Of a DNA stretch of 64,000 nt, positions 12,348 through 23,986 are shown piece by piece. The stretch's first letter is position 1. Every line of letters begins with the position of its first letter. A program made the position numbers and the translations under genes. The stretch comes from Ehretia macrophylla. Taxonomy: Eukaryota; Streptophyta; Magnoliopsida; Boraginales; Ehretiaceae. The notes beneath the pieces are model-generated. The model was given only the letters and a program-made list of their open reading frames with translations. It had not been told where the DNA came from and ran no database searches. Location of the stretch: positions 37,990,425-38,054,424 of the forward strand of contig CM075771.1 of assembly GCA_037974665.1 (NCBI GenBank), written 5' to 3'.

Positions 12348-12903
12348 TTTTCAATTTTTTTTGCCCTGGTTAGGGTTGCCAATATACTTTATCCACCAAA
12401 TCTCTATTACCGAATCCCACAGAACATTGGGCAAGACAACTTCGCTTCACGTAGAGGACGGGCCAGCAAACCGAGGGCGTAGGGTTTGTGACCAGGTCTC
12501 CGTCGCTCCGGTGCCCATAACTTTTGATCCGCAAGGAGTTACGCAGCGCACAGCATACCGTTGCAAAGCTCTCTGAGAACTCTACGAAAGGGGTAGCCAG
12601 CTTGCTCGCTGTGCCCTTTTTGGAGCCTAAAATCGAATGTTTTCATCAGTTTCAGTCCACTTTTCTTCTTTTGCTATGTTTTTCCATCCCGGATCGTACG
12701 TCGTGAGCTGTTAAAAGGACGACAACCTGACTCGATGGACATCGGAGGGCTCTATAATGTGTTGATATCACGTCTTGCGAGGATGCTGCGTTGTTGAAGC
12801 GGATGGGTTGTCGTTAAGCCCATTGGGCCTTTTGAATGGGCCATCTCTCTAGGCTGGCACTGTGAACCATTAACACATATAGAAATTGTGCCCTCAACAT
12901 GAC

Positions 12904-13022
12904 GGATGCGATCATACCAGCACAAATGCACCAGATCCCATCAGAACTCCGAAGTTAAGCGTGCTTGGCGAGAGTAGTACTAGGATGGGTGAGCCCTTGG
13001 GAAGTCCTCGTGTTGCACTCCA
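12904..13022 (+). rRNA. 5S rRNA gene L20 (1-nt deletion)
   Basis: 119-nt copy, sister of L19: same missing G at nt 64-66 and G3A, T21A, G30A, C91G, C117T, C120A, plus C95T. Confidence 0.95.
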
Positions 13023-13579
13023 TTTTCAATTTTTTTTGCCTTGGTTAGTGTTGCCAATATACTTTATCCACCAAATCTCTATTACCGAATCCCACGGAAC
13101 ATTGGGCAAGACAACTTCGCTTCACGTAGAGGACGGGCCAGCAAACCGAGGGCGTAAGGTTTGTGACCAGGTCTCCGTCGCTCCGATGCCCATAACTTTT
13201 GATCCATAAGGAGTTACGCGGCGCACAACATACCGTTGCAAAGCTCTCTGAGAGCTCTACGACGGCGGCAGCTAGCTTTCTCGCTGTACCCATTTTCGAA
13301 GCCCAAAATCGAACGTTTTCATCAGTTTCAGTCCACGTTTCTTCCTTTGTTCTTTTTTTCTGTCCCGGATCGTACGTCGTGAGCTGTTAAAAGGACGACA
13401 ACATGACTCGCGGGACATTAGAGGGCCCTACAATGTGTCTATATCACGTCTTGCGAGGATGCTGCGTTGTTGAAGCGGATGGGTTGTCATTAAGGCCATT
13501 GGGCCTTTTGAATGGGCCATCTCTCTAGGCTGGCACTGTGAACCGTTAACACATATAGGAATTGTGCCCTCAACATGAC

Positions 13580-13699
13580 GGGTGCGATCATACCAGCACT
13601 AATGCACCGGATCCCATCAGAACTCCAAAGTTAAGCTTGCTTGGGTGAGAGTAGTACTAGGATGGGTGATCCCCTGGGAAGTCCTCGTGCAACACCCCC
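13580..13699 (+). rRNA. 5S rRNA gene L21
   Basis: Full-length copy with G48A, G58T, C67T, C91T and an altered 3' end CAACACCCCC (T111C, T112A, G113A) shared only with the neighbour L22. Confidence 0.97.
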
Positions 13700-14255
13700 T
13701 TTTCAATTTTTTTTGCCGTGGTTAGGGATGCCAAGATACTTTATCCACCAAATCTCTATTACCGAATCCCACGGAATATTGGGCAAGCGAACTTCGCTTC
13801 ACGTAGAGGCCGGGCCAGCAAACCGAGGGCGTAGGATTTGTGACCAGGTCTCCGTCACTCCGGTGCCCATAACTTTTGATCCGTAAGGAGTTACGCTGCG
13901 CACAGCATACCGTTGCAAAGCTCTCTGAGAACTCTACGAAAGGGGTAGCCAGCTTGCTCGCTGTGCCCTTTTTGGAGCCTAAAATCGAATGTTTTCATTA
14001 GTTTCAGTCCACTTTTCTTCTTTTGCTCTGTTTTTTCGTCCCGGATCGTACGTCGTGAGCTGTTAAAAGGACGACAACCTGACTCGATGGACAACGGAGG
14101 GCTCTACAATGTGTTGATATCATGTCTTGCGAGGATGCTGCGTTGTTGAAGCGGATGGGTTGTCGTTAAGCCCATTGGGCCTTTTGAATAGGCCATCTCT
14201 CTGGGCTGGCACTGTGAACCGTTAAAACATATAGGAATTGTGCCCTCAACATGAC

Positions 14256-14375
14256 GGGTGCGATCATACTAGCACTAATGCACCGGATCCCATCAGAACT
14301 CCGAAGTTAAGCGTGCTTGGGCGAGAGTAGTACTAGGATGGGTAACCCCCTAGGAAGTCCTCGTGCAACACCCCC
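14256..14375 (+). rRNA. 5S rRNA gene L22
   Basis: Full-length copy with C15T, G89A, G97A and the CAACACCCCC 3' end shared with L21. The A box is intact. Confidence 0.97.
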
Positions 14376-14932
14376 TTTTCAATTTTTTTTGCCGTGGTTA
14401 GGGTTGCCAAGATACTTTATCCACCAAATCTCTATTACCGAATCCCACGGAATATTGGGCAAGAGAACTTCGCTTCACGTAGAGGCCGGGCCAGCAAACC
14501 GAGGGCGTAGGGTTTGTGACCAGGTCTCCGTCGCTCCGATGCCCATAACTTTTGATCCGTAAGGAGTTACGCAGCGCACAGCATACCGTTGCAAAGCTCT
14601 CTGAGAGCTCTACAACGGGGGCAGCCAGATTGCTCGCTATGCCCGTTTTTGGAGCCCAAAATCGAACGTTTTCATCAGTTTCAGTCCACTTTTCTTCTTT
14701 TGCTCTGTTTTTCCGTCCCGGATCGTACGTCGTGAGCTCTTAAAAGGACGACAACCTGACTCGATGGACATCAGATGGCTCTACAATGTGTTGATATCAC
14801 GTCTTTCGAGGATGCTGCGTTGTTGAAGCGGATGGGTTGTCGTTAAGCCCATTGGGCCTTTTGAATAGGCCATCTCTCTAGGCTGGCACTGTGAACCGTT
14901 AACACATATAGGAATTGTTCCCTCAACATGAC

Positions 14933-15052
14933 GGGTGTGATCATACTAGCACTAATGCACCGGATCCCATCAGAACTCCGAAGTTAAGCGTGATTGGGCG
15001 AGAGTAGTACTAGGATGGGTGACCCCTTGGGAAGTTCTCGTGTTGCACCCCC
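14933..15052 (+). rRNA. 5S rRNA gene L23
   Basis: Full-length copy with C6T, C15T, C61A, C95T, C104T. Its spacer is slightly short because a few bases (GGGCCC) of the GGCCGGGCCCGCAAACC region are missing. Confidence 0.97.
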
Positions 15053-15603
15053 TTTTCAATTTTTTTTGCCCTGGTTAAGGTTGCCAAGATACTTTATCCA
15101 CCAAATCTCTATTACTGAATCCCACGAAAAATTGGGCAAGACAACTTCGCTTCACGTAGAGGCCGCAAACCGAGGGCGTAGGGTTTGTGACCTGGCCTCC
15201 GTCACTCCGGTGTCCATAACTTTTGATCTGTAAGGAGTTACGCGGCGCACAGCATACCGTTGCAAAGCTCTCTGAGAGCTCTACGACGGGGGTAGCTAGA
15301 TTGCTCGCTGTGCCCCTTTTTGGAGCCCAAAATCGAACGTTTTCATCAGTTTCAGTCCACTTTTCTTCTTTTGCTCTATTTTTCCGTCCCGGATCGTACG
15401 TCGTGAGTTGTTAAAAGGACGACAACATTACTCGTTGGACATCAAAGGGCCCTACAACATGTCGATATCACGTCTTGCGAGGATACTACGTTGTTGAAGC
15501 GGATGGGTTATCGTTAAGCCCATTGGGCCTTTTGAATGGGCCATCTCTCTAGGCTGGCACTGTGAACCATTAACACATATAGGAATTGTGCCCTCAACAT
15601 GAC

Positions 15604-15723
15604 GGGTGTGATCGTACCAGTACTAATGCATCGGATCCCATCAGAACTCCAAAGTTAAGCATCCTTGGGTGAGAGTAGTACTAGGATGGGTGACCCCCTA
15701 GGAAGTCCTTGTGTTGCACCCCC
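15604..15723 (+). rRNA. 5S rRNA gene L24
   Basis: Last 5S gene before the insertion. Changes: C6T, A11G, C18T, C28T, G48A, G58A, G60C, C67T, G97A, C107T. Nearly all are CpG-type transitions. Its spacer is split by the retrotransposon block at 16123/16124. Confidence 0.97.
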
Positions 15724-16118
15724 TTCCTAATTTTTTTTGCCCTGGTTAGGGTTGCCAAGATACTTTATCCACCAAATCTCTATTACTGAATCCCACGGAA
15801 TATTGGGCAAGACAACTTCGATTCACGTTGAGGCCGGGCCCGCAAACCGAGGGCGTAGGGTTTGTGACGAAGTCTCCGTCGCTCCGGTGCCCATAACTTT
15901 TGATCCGTAAGGAGTTATGCGGCGAACAGCATACCGTTGCAAAGCTCTCTGAGAGCTCTACGAAGGGGGCAGCCAGCTTGCTCGCTGTACCCATTTTTGG
16001 AGCCCAAAATTAAACGGTTTCAACTGTTTCATTCCACTTTTCTTCTTTTTCTCTGTTTTTCTGTCCCGGATCGTACGTCGTGAGCTGTTAAAAGAACGAC
16101 AACCTGACTCGTGGGACA

Positions 16119-16123
16119 TCAGA
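16119..16123. repeat. Target-site duplication TCAGA (left copy)
   Basis: TCAGA directly precedes the TG of the left LTR of element A and recurs right after the CA of the right LTR at 41920-41924. A 5-bp duplication is the size expected for a Ty3/gypsy integrase. Confidence 0.95.
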
Positions 16124-17312
16124 TGTCACGCCCCAACCCGGCCTATGAAGGTTAGACTAGGGTGTTATCTAAACATTCAGGTAATATCACATACTTAATT
16201 GTTTATAAAGATTTAACACTTAATGTTTTGGCCTAAACTCCAAAATTTTTCGGCAAACCGGCAGTATAACGGCTGTAATTGGGCTATTTGGTTTGACCTA
16301 ATTCTCTAAACGCCTCAATTATTCCAATCATTAATCCAATTCCATTAAGGACTCCTATTTGTCACCAACCGATTTGCCTACTAGTTTATCTTGAAAGTCT
16401 CGTTTGGTTAATAAGCCTAACATGATAACTATGTCCCGTTTATTTGTCAATTTCCTATCATGCAAGTACCTATTATCCTTTAGTTTGCAAATGAGCACCT
16501 AAGTGAAATTAGATAGAATTAACTTAGTTGATTGCTCATCTAGTGGTTTGAATGCCTACGATAACTACTAATGAAGAAAATGAAAGCAAACAACCAAATA
16601 AAAGTTCGTCCGGTTATAGATAGTACAATCCCAGAATTAGACCCACATTACAACGGGGTCATTTACATCAATAAAATGAATAGTTACAATCAAACACAAC
16701 ATCCATATAGCAACCACTTTCAGGCAAGGCACAAAAGCACGTAGGGACAGGCAATCGCTCCAAGGAATCATCGATAGACACGTTGTCCTCGGGTACCTGT
16801 ACCTGTTCTTCTTCACCTGTGATAAAAAGAGGGTGAGTCCTTATGAACTCAGCGAGGGGGAATGAGAAATACGTTTTGAAACTCATTTTTCGGTTAAATT
16901 TATGAAAATCCCTTTTTCAAACATGAATATAACAGTAAAATCAAGTAAAGGAACAGAAATACCAGTCTTTCCTTCCCGAGGTTCTCTAGGAACCAAGCGA
17001 GAGTACTTATACACATAGTAAAAGGATACGGTGAGCGGTTGCTCTCAATTTCAATTTCGATACAATTGTTGCGCCTGACTTCAATAATCCCCTTATCGCT
17101 CCCAATTGGGTTTACTCCGGATGTACCCCAAAACCTACGACCCAACTCTCCAAGGGTGGAATGCCAAGCGAGAGAGGGAATTGGACCATGGTAATCACGG
17201 GAGCACCGGCAAGCCCTATGCCGCCCGGCGTTCGTGAAACGCTACCATGCCACAATGAAAGGTTGCAACCTAGTATGCAATGCACATTTATGTCATTTAA
17301 CATTTCACATTA

Positions 17313-17338
17313 GGAGGTCAACAAAGTAGGTTGCCTCC
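17313..17338 (-). repeat. LTR hairpin motif, element A 3' LTR copy 1
   Basis: Imperfect inverted repeat: sense arms GGAGGCAAC and GTTGACCTCC around CTACTTT. A second copy with an AGAGG...CCTCT variation lies at 17497-17522. The same motif occurs in family B LTRs. Confidence 0.7.
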
Positions 17339-19127
17339 GAGCAAGTATATGATCACATTTTGACATATTGGCATATAAGGCATTGTAAGAACATATAATC
17401 ATTTCATATATCCATTTGAAAGCAATTAAACTTTAACGGGAAGCCAAGTAATCATGTTCAAATAAACCATTGAATATCTTTTAACAATTCACATTAAGAG
17501 GACAACAAAGTAGGTTGCCTCCGAGCAATTTCAAGATCACATATTGCCAAGTAAACGAACGAAGCATGCTTGACATGAAATTTCACTTGTAGAACACATA
17601 GAGTCATATGAACATTAAACGGGAAGCCATGTAACAAATGCAAGTCAAGCCATATAACTCATTTCGAAGTCCACGTAATCAAGTGATACGATTATTCAAC
17701 ATGCAATGACATCAATCATGGGTTCGGGTGCAAGAAAAGCTTATTTGTCAACATGCAATGGTCAAAATCACATTTGAAGTTATAAGACATTTACAGGCAG
17801 CCCACTAAGCATATAATTCCCACACAATGTCCAATTGATCAATAATTAGCAAAACTACCTAGTCATTAGGGTTTCCATGTCATGTATATTCGTGCAATTT
17901 GAGCCTCAACCCAACTCAAAGTCAATCTCAAACCATGCATCATTTAATTCAACATCCTCAAACATTCAAAACAGTCCACACAACATCCCGTAGCAATAAT
18001 CCCAAGCATTTAATTCAACAAGAGGAGTCACAACAATTTTCTAAGCACAACATTAAGTGAAACCCTTACTGCAATAGGCTGTCTTCTCACAATCAATCGG
18101 ATAAGCAAACAATCTCCAAATTCAGTGAATAAGATGTCAAATTAAAGCTTAAGAAGTTAACTAAAACCAGAAATAAACCTTGCATCAATTTGAGTTCGGG
18201 ATCATTAGATATAGCCGAAACAGTGGAATAGCACAAAACTGTCCAGATTTGCACACTTTTCAGAAATTGACGTTTTTGAGGTCCTTAGGGTCAGTTTTAG
18301 CCTTGGTCCATTTCTGACAAAATTGTCCAGAACTGAAAAATCTAGCAGCACACCCAATATCATGCATTTTGGACAACATTTACTAAGTAAAATATGGTTC
18401 GTTCCACAAGGTCAGTGCATCTGCCAAAACCTGCTTCATTTTTCCAGATTTCCAGATTTGGTCACATTTTAAAGATTTTCCATTTTGAGGACCATAGACT
18501 CAAAATTAGCTTCGGCCTATTTCTGGGAAAAATGTTCAAAACTGTCCAAAATAGTCATCTACCAATTTTCATGCAGTTTTAACATCATTTTCCTAGCTAA
18601 ATTTACCTAGAACAGACTGGTCAGAGAGCTGTCAACAATTTCGACTTCACCTAGCATCATTTTCAAGCCAAGATCTTGCCATGCATGGTTGTTTAAGCTT
18701 ATGAACGACCATATAGCTCAATTACAGAAGAAAATACACACATTTATTAGCATGCATGTGGATTTTTGAAGAGTTTTCAAAAGGTTTTAGCCCTCACCTT
18801 TGCAATCAACCCAAAAAATGCTCAAAAACCTTGTTGAAGCTCAAATCTCTTCTTCTTCTTGCTTGCCGAGATTCCAACTAGCTTTTCTCTATTTTTCCTA
18901 GCTTAGTGATCAATCTCTTAGCACATGCATAAGGTTAGAACAAGAATAAAAGAAATGGAAGCTTAAAAACTCCCCAAGGCCGAAAATGGTGACTCAAAAT
19001 GCTTGCATGTGTGTTTCTTGCATCCTAGCTTGCTTGGGTGAGTTTCTTTGCTTGTGGTTTGTCTTGATGCACCATTGGATGATGAAGATGAGCTAAGAGG
19101 TGGAGAGAACTCAGCCAAAACCGAAAT

Positions 19128-19187
19128 GGAGAGAGAGAGTGAGAGGGAGAGAGAGAAAATGTGAGGAAAGTGAGAGAAATGAGAGAA
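19128..19187. repeat. GA-rich low-complexity stretch
   Basis: Runs of GAGAGAGAGAG and GAGAGGGAGAG with interspersed A. The same tract is at 41091-41150 and, in opposite orientation as CT-rich sequence, at 32483-32540. It is a fixed part of the family A LTR. Confidence 0.85.
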
Positions 19188-19504
19188 AAATGAGGCTTTT
19201 GCAAAAGTTGATGCATATGTTGGCCTTGGGCATGCAAAAATTCAGATTTGTGTCATCTTTTGAATTGTTTTAACATGTGTGTAAGAGAATGTTGGGTATT
19301 TAGGGATTTTAGGTAGAATAGAATATATGATATGTTTAGAGGTTTGTGAGATTTTGTCTTGTAATGAGTTTAAAATATAATATTTAGGTGTTAGTGGATT
19401 CTGTAGAGATTTGAATTAGGATTATAATAATAGTTAGTGGTGTTTGTAGGATTATTTTATAGTCTAGTGCTTTGTGTAGGATTCTTTATTGATTAGCGTG
19501 CGGG

Positions 19505-19950
19505 CACACTTTCCTAAGTCTAGGGCACGCACTACGAGACACACACATAAATCAATACAGGGCACGAATCACGAGGTAGACACGAACTATGAGGTAAGGC
19601 ACGGACTTCAAGACTAATGCACGCAATCCTAGGTGAATGCACGTAAACCAATGCAAGGCACATAATTCAATGTAATGCACACAAATCGAGGTATGACTCT
19701 TGAACCTAGGTTAAGGTACGCAGTTCAAGATTAGGGCACACGAAACGAGCTAACGCACGTACATCGAGATCAGGGCACGTATTTCTAGGTACCGCACGTG
19801 AGACGGGGATTAGGGCACACTATTCTAGGTCAAGGCACGTATGACGAGGTATGCACGAAAACCAAGACAGGACATGTAATCCAAGGTCGGTCATATAATT
19901 AGGGGTCTATGGCATGCAAATCAAGGTAACACATGTTATTCGGGGTCAGG
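19505..19950 (-). repeat. Degenerate short tandem repeat at 5' end of A LTR
   Basis: On the LTR sense strand, phrases like GTGCCTTAACCTAGG and GTGCGATACCT recur about every 20-22 bp with much variation. The same region is seen at 20270-20745 (plus) and 41470-41912 (minus). Function unknown. Confidence 0.75.
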
Positions 19951-19957
19951 CCTCACA

Positions 19958-19970
19958 TCATCCCCTCCTT
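19958..19970 (-). other. Polypurine tract and relic pol stop codon of element A
   Basis: Minus strand reads AAGGAGGGGATGA and abuts the TGTGAGG start of the 3' LTR. This purine run would prime plus-strand DNA synthesis. The frame EFRDEILLRRG followed by TGA runs into it (stop at 19960-19958). That end is typical of plant Ty3/gypsy polyproteins, but an in-frame TAA occurs shortly upstream, so it is only a relic. Confidence 0.85.
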
Positions 19971-20259
19971 AAAAGAATTTCGTCCCGAAATTCATTCTTG
20001 CCTATTGAGGTCATTTAGACGGATTCTGACCCTTCTTATTCTTCTTACTCCGGTTCGTCTCGTGTTTGGTGATCTCTTACCATAACCAATTCACTTCCTA
20101 TGTTTCTCCAATCATTTAGTTCGGTGTGACCTCTACATTTATAGTTCTTTTCTTTGAACGACTCTATTCTCGATTTGATCTTAAGGTCAAGTTCATTAAC
20201 TAAGGTTAGAGTCTTCAAACATAGTCATCAAAGTTGCATCGGTATTCTAACAATAGAAC
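19971..20259 (-). other. Element A internal domain, 3' segment (non-coding)
   Basis: About 290 bp between the polypurine tract and the nested solo LTR. Minus-strand translation gives the short KNEFRDEILLRRG tail, then a TAA, and nothing recognisable before it. Confidence 0.7.
20255..20259. repeat. Target-site duplication AGAAC (left copy)
   Basis: AGAAC precedes the TGTGAGG start of the nested plus-strand LTR and is repeated at 35588-35592 after its terminal CGTGACA. Confidence 0.93.
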
Positions 20260-20269
20260 TGTGAGGCCC

Positions 20270-20745
20270 GACCCCGAATAACGTGTCCTACCTCGATTTG
20301 CGTGCCTTAGACCTAAAATTATATGACCGACCTAGGATTATGTGCCCTGTCTTGATTTTCGTGCATGCCTAGTTATACGTGCCTTAACCTAGAATTGTGT
20401 GCCTTAATCCTCGATATACGTGCGATACCTAAATAAACATGCCATGACCTTAATTTATGTGCGAGACCTTGATTTGCGTGTGTCTCTTCGTTTCGTGTGC
20501 ATTAACTTTGAACTGCGTGCCTTAACCTAGGTTTAAGAGTCATGTCTTGAATTACGTTCATTGCATTGAATTACGTTCCTTATTTTGATCTACGTTCATT
20601 CACCTAGGGTTGCATGTGTTAGCATTAGAATCCGTGCACTTATCTTGAAGTATGTGCCTTAGTCTTGAAAAACGTGCATTCATCTCGTAGTTCGTGTCCT
20701 ACCTCGTAGTGCGTGCCCTAGACCTAGGAAAGCGTGCTTTCACGC
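20270..20745 (+). repeat. Degenerate 20-bp-period repeat in the solo LTR
   Basis: Phrases such as CGTGCCTTAACCTAGAATTG, TGCCTTAATCCTCGATATACG and TGCGAGACCTTGATTTGCG follow each other with a period near 20-22 bp. Equivalent to the repeats in both LTRs of element A. Confidence 0.75.
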
Positions 20746-20964
20746 TAATCAATAGAGCATCTTACACGGAGCACTAGACTATTAAACAATCCTACAAAAT
20801 CCACTATCAATATTATAATCCTAATTTAACTCACTAGAAGACAAAATAACACAAAAAGCTAGACATTCTTTATTCCTTATTCTTTATTCTTTTTGCACTT
20901 TCAATACACAATTAAATAACATCCAAAACATGACAAAAATTCAGATTTGGCACATGCTTTGGCC

Positions 20965-20969
20965 GATCA
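20965..20969. repeat. Target-site duplication GATCA (left copy)
   Basis: GATCA precedes the TGTGACGCCC start of element B and is repeated at 32241-32245 immediately after its final GTTACA. Confidence 0.94.
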
Positions 20970-21337
20970 TGTGACGCCCGAGATTCTACCATACACATTT
21001 TTAACTGTTGCATCCATTAATTGCGCATTTAATTTTGTGCTTTACTTGTTGTCTTTCTTAGTTACTATTCATTCTATTTTTCAACTGCATTATATTAATG
21101 AATTAGCATTTTTATTAAATCATATTAATTGTTTTAGGAATGAGAAAAATATGCATTTGAGCTAGGAGCGATAGGAACCTTCGTTTAGAAAATAGTTTAG
21201 TGAACTAGTGAATAGTGTTACGTATGAACAATATGTTTTAGTTAGCTAGCACAAAATTGCAATCATTGACTCGTTTTTAAGTTAACTAGGCTCATTTTAT
21301 TAGACCATACACTCACCCAAATAGGCCCCACCCTAAT

Positions 21338-21345
21338 ATATAATC
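21338..21345 (+). promoter_or_regulatory. Candidate TATA box of B LTR
   Basis: TATATAAT follows AGGCCCCACCC and lies 30 bp before the poly-A run. Equivalent positions exist in LTRs 2 and 3. It is the best TATA-like match seen, but the LTR is AT-rich and no transcript data are available. Confidence 0.3.
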
Positions 21346-22848
21346 AACCAAACACAAACAAGTCATAACTAAGCAAAAAAAAAAAAAAAAAAAAGGAAAA
21401 AGGAGAAAATACTGTAGCAAATCCGAGAATCAACATAGGAGGAGAATGAGAGGATTTTGCTCATCAAATCTTCAAGCCAAGCCAAGCCAAGCAAGGAGCA
21501 AGTAGTTTAAGGTGTTTGCTAGCCTCCCGAGAGTTCCTACGCGCATTGGTGAGGGTTTTTCATGCTTATTTGTGCATTTTAGAAATGTTGCTATTTTCTT
21601 GATTTGTTAGAAATGTTGTCTAATGCTATTGAAATGCTCAAATAAGCTTATATATGTTGTATACGTGTAGTAGAGACCACATTTATGCTATTGTTTCACA
21701 TTTTAAATGGTAGAAATCAATGGTTGATTCGTAGGGGTGAATAGTGACGGGATTTCTAGGGTTTTGTGTAATTGTGCGTATTAGCTTGATTCAATGCTTC
21801 TAATAGATGCCTTAGGTGCTCATGAGGGTAGTCTAATAGCCCCGTGCACTCAAATTGCTCGAAACTTGAATAAAACGTGAATTAGCCGACTTTTTAAAAA
21901 GGGGTTTCGGGGTTAATGCTAATCCGGGTGGATTCGGGCTTCACTTTTAGTGTTCTTAGGCTACCTAGGTGCTATAAAACCTTTGCTAACTCTTGTTTGA
22001 AGCCCGGTTAAGGTAGGTGTAGTTCAAAGCTATAAGAGGGAAATTGGGTCTTTTAGGGTAATTGCAGGTAATTGAACGTATTTTTGGGTTGTAAGGGTAC
22101 CTTAAGGGTTAATTAGAAGATTGGTATAGCTTTCCCTTGAATTTGAATAATTGATATGAGTTTGGAAGGAAAACGGATGAAAAACAAAGGGGTTTAAGGG
22201 TAAATTCGTTTGTCACTCGCATCTAAGACCTTGGCATGTTTCCATATGTGTTTAAATGTGGTTTCAAGATGTTTTGGAGCTTTTGGTATAGTTTTATGTG
22301 AATCTTGAATATGCTCATTTGTAATTTGCATAATTGCTTTCCGAATTGAAGATTCTAAGTGAATTCTTGTTTATAGTAATTGTATTGCCATAGTTCTAAG
22401 TGTTTTTCTTGAGTTTTATATTGAGTTAATTATAATGATAATAAGTATGGATTAATGACTTTATAAATTGATAGTACTATTATGGAATTAAATATGGTTA
22501 TCTATGCTTAAAATGCTCTTTTAAATGATTGTGGAACATGCTTATATCATGGTATTATTGCTTGTTAGTTATATCGTTTGTATATTATATTACTTGAAAG
22601 ATTACTTGGTTGTATGTTAATTAAGTAAACTATGAGTTAGCTAACCTAGTTGGTAAATTAATGAATGTTGTAGTTAAAGAGTAATTGAAACAATGTTTAA
22701 CTTTATGTTCAAGGTGATTGAGGTTGTTTTGAATCCAATCTTTCATTTTAAAGCTTGGTAGAGGTGAGGGAGACTTCATCCTTATGTGCATAATAGTTTA
22801 TTTACTTGTACTTAGATTATGTGCACTTATTGTCTATATATTGTGTGT

Positions 22849-22874
22849 GAGGGCAACCTACTTTGTTGTCCCTC
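22849..22874 (+). repeat. LTR hairpin motif in B LTR 1
   Basis: Inverted repeat with arms GAGGGCAAC and GTTGTCCCTC (one bulged T) around CTACTTT. The same element, with GGAGG/CCTCC arm ends, occurs twice in each family A LTR. Copies in LTRs 2 and 3 are at 26977-27002 and 31105-31130. Confidence 0.75.
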
Positions 22875-22946
22875 AACCATGTGTTTATTGATTTATACTA
22901 TTGTTATCATTTTGAGTGCATTGCATCGTGGTTGCGCAACCATTCG

Positions 22947-23111
22947 GGCATGGTAGTGTCGGGGAAACCGGGCGGCATCGGGCTTGCCGGTCCACCTCGG
23001 CTACCATGGTTGCCCAGTCCCTCTCTCGCTTGGGATGCCGCCCAGGGAGAGTTGGGTCGTAGGATTTCGGGGTACATCCGGAGTACACCCATTTTGGAGT
23101 TATAAGGGGAT
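22947..23111 (+). other. GC-rich core module of B LTR, shared with family A
   Basis: Contains GCATGGTAGTG, GGCGGCATCGGGCTTGCCGG, TCCCTCTCTCGCTTGG, GAGAGTTGGGTCGTAGG and TCGGGGTACATCCGGAGTAC in order. The same blocks occur in the same order and orientation in the solo LTR at 34413-34575 and in both element A LTRs. Low AT content and conservation between otherwise different LTRs suggest a functional part of the LTR, such as promoter or packaging sequence; this is inference. Confidence 0.75.
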
Positions 23112-23986
23112 GCCGGCTTATCGATATCAGTGTCATTATTACATCGAGATTTCAGTTCATGGCGTCGCTGGTGTGCCTCTGCCCTTCGGGGTATTCGCTT
23201 AGCCGGGACGTTACAGAAGTCAAAGTGTATCGTATCCTTTTTAATGTGTGGTAACTTGTTGTTTTAATTGTTCTTTGGTTGTAAAATGCTTTATTTGTAC
23301 TAACTGCTGCATTGCACGTCCCCGGTAGACCTTATCCCTCACTGGGCAATTGTGATTGCTCATACCTCGCTAAACATGTTTCAGGTGATGCAGTTGGAGG
23401 AATTGACCTGATTGCTGTGTGCTATTACTTGAGATTTGAGTGATTGTCTGCTAAATTGTGGAAGACCTTACTTGTTCTACTATCTATTCTATTTGGGAGC
23501 CTAAGGGCTTATGTATATATATTTGAGTAGTTGTAAGTTTGAAAGCTAAGTGGATGTAGCAAGTGTTATGGAATTGTGGCATGTAATAATTTATGTTTCT
23601 GCTTCTAGCTACGTTGCATGCTTGGGTGTGAATGAACGGATGTATGGTTGGCATTAATTTATGAGAATGTTTAATTGCTAACATAGAATGGTATGATAAG
23701 CGAATGAAGACAAAGATTTTAGGACTATTGTTGCATGCTTGTGTGTATTTATATTGTCTTGTGTTGCTTAAGGCTCGGATGCCCTTGAAGTTTGAATTTC
23801 AATTACAGATGTTGTTCATTTTGCTTCGTGGTTTTATTTGATTGTTTATAGGTTTTCAGAATGTCCACAGTACAGGGGAAACTCTGTCCGTTTTTCCCTA
23901 AAATTTTGTGACCGGGTTTGGTATTGGGTTGAGAATAGCATGGTTATTAGAGCCTCCGGTCTCGTGAGGGATCGGGGCGTTACAGG

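Larger units (their letters stand above)
1..16123 (+). repeat. 5S rDNA tandem array, left arm (24 units)
   Basis: Head-to-tail repeats of a 120-bp 5S rRNA gene plus about 557 bp of spacer; gene starts are usually 675-677 bp apart. The window opens inside a spacer (1-392 belongs to a unit whose gene lies outside). Each spacer contains, in order after the gene: T-runs that should terminate Pol III, a stretch ending near ATAACTTTTGATCCGTAAGG, an inverted repeat AGCTCTC-T-GAGAGCT, a T-rich stretch, the palindrome-rich GATCGTACGTCGTGAG, then AGGGCCCT, CGATATCACGTC, a TGGGCC pair, and CATATA about 28 bp upstream of the next gene. Odd unit lengths: 366 bp at L8, 655 bp at L13 and 669 bp at L16. Short ORFs recurring on both strands are not genes. 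Confidence 0.98.
16124..19957 (-). mobile_element. Element A, 3' LTR (3834 bp)
   Basis: Collinear with 38087-41919 and one base longer. On its sense (minus) strand it begins TGTGAGGCCTGACCCCG and ends GGGGCGTGACA. Landmarks in sense order: a degenerate 20-bp-period repeat (about 19950-19505), a GA-rich stretch read as CT-rich (about 19187-19128), two copies of a GAGG-CAAC hairpin motif (17522-17497 and 17338-17313), and a GC-rich core module (about 17290-17090) shared with family B. It differs from the other LTR at scattered, mostly C/T, positions, so the insertion is not brand new. ORFs here are chance frames. Confidence 0.93.
20970..23984 (+). mobile_element. Element B LTR 1 (3015 bp)
   Basis: Begins TGTGACGCCCGAGATTC and ends GATCGGGGCGTTACA. 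Sense-order landmarks: TATATAAT at 21338-21345, an A20 run at 21375-21394, AGCCA repeats near 21475-21495, a hairpin motif at 22849-22874, and a GC-rich core at about 22947-23111. The poly-A is three bases longer than in LTRs 2 and 3 and is followed by a different short sequence. ORFs of 60-83 codons in the GC-rich core are chance frames repeated in each LTR. Confidence 0.94.

Noticed and set aside
1..16123. Recurring plus-strand frames of 60-81 codons (for example 454-699, 9826-10017) and minus-strand frames of 82 codons in each spacer
   Set aside because: They recur once per 5S unit, overlap the 5S gene or spacer, are broken in many copies, and resemble no known protein. Repetition of one stop-poor sequence explains them.
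22863..23202. Overlapping frames on both strands in B LTRs, repeated three times at about 4128-bp spacing
   Set aside because: They lie in the GC-rich LTR core where stops are rare, overlap on both strands, and have no upstream coding context.
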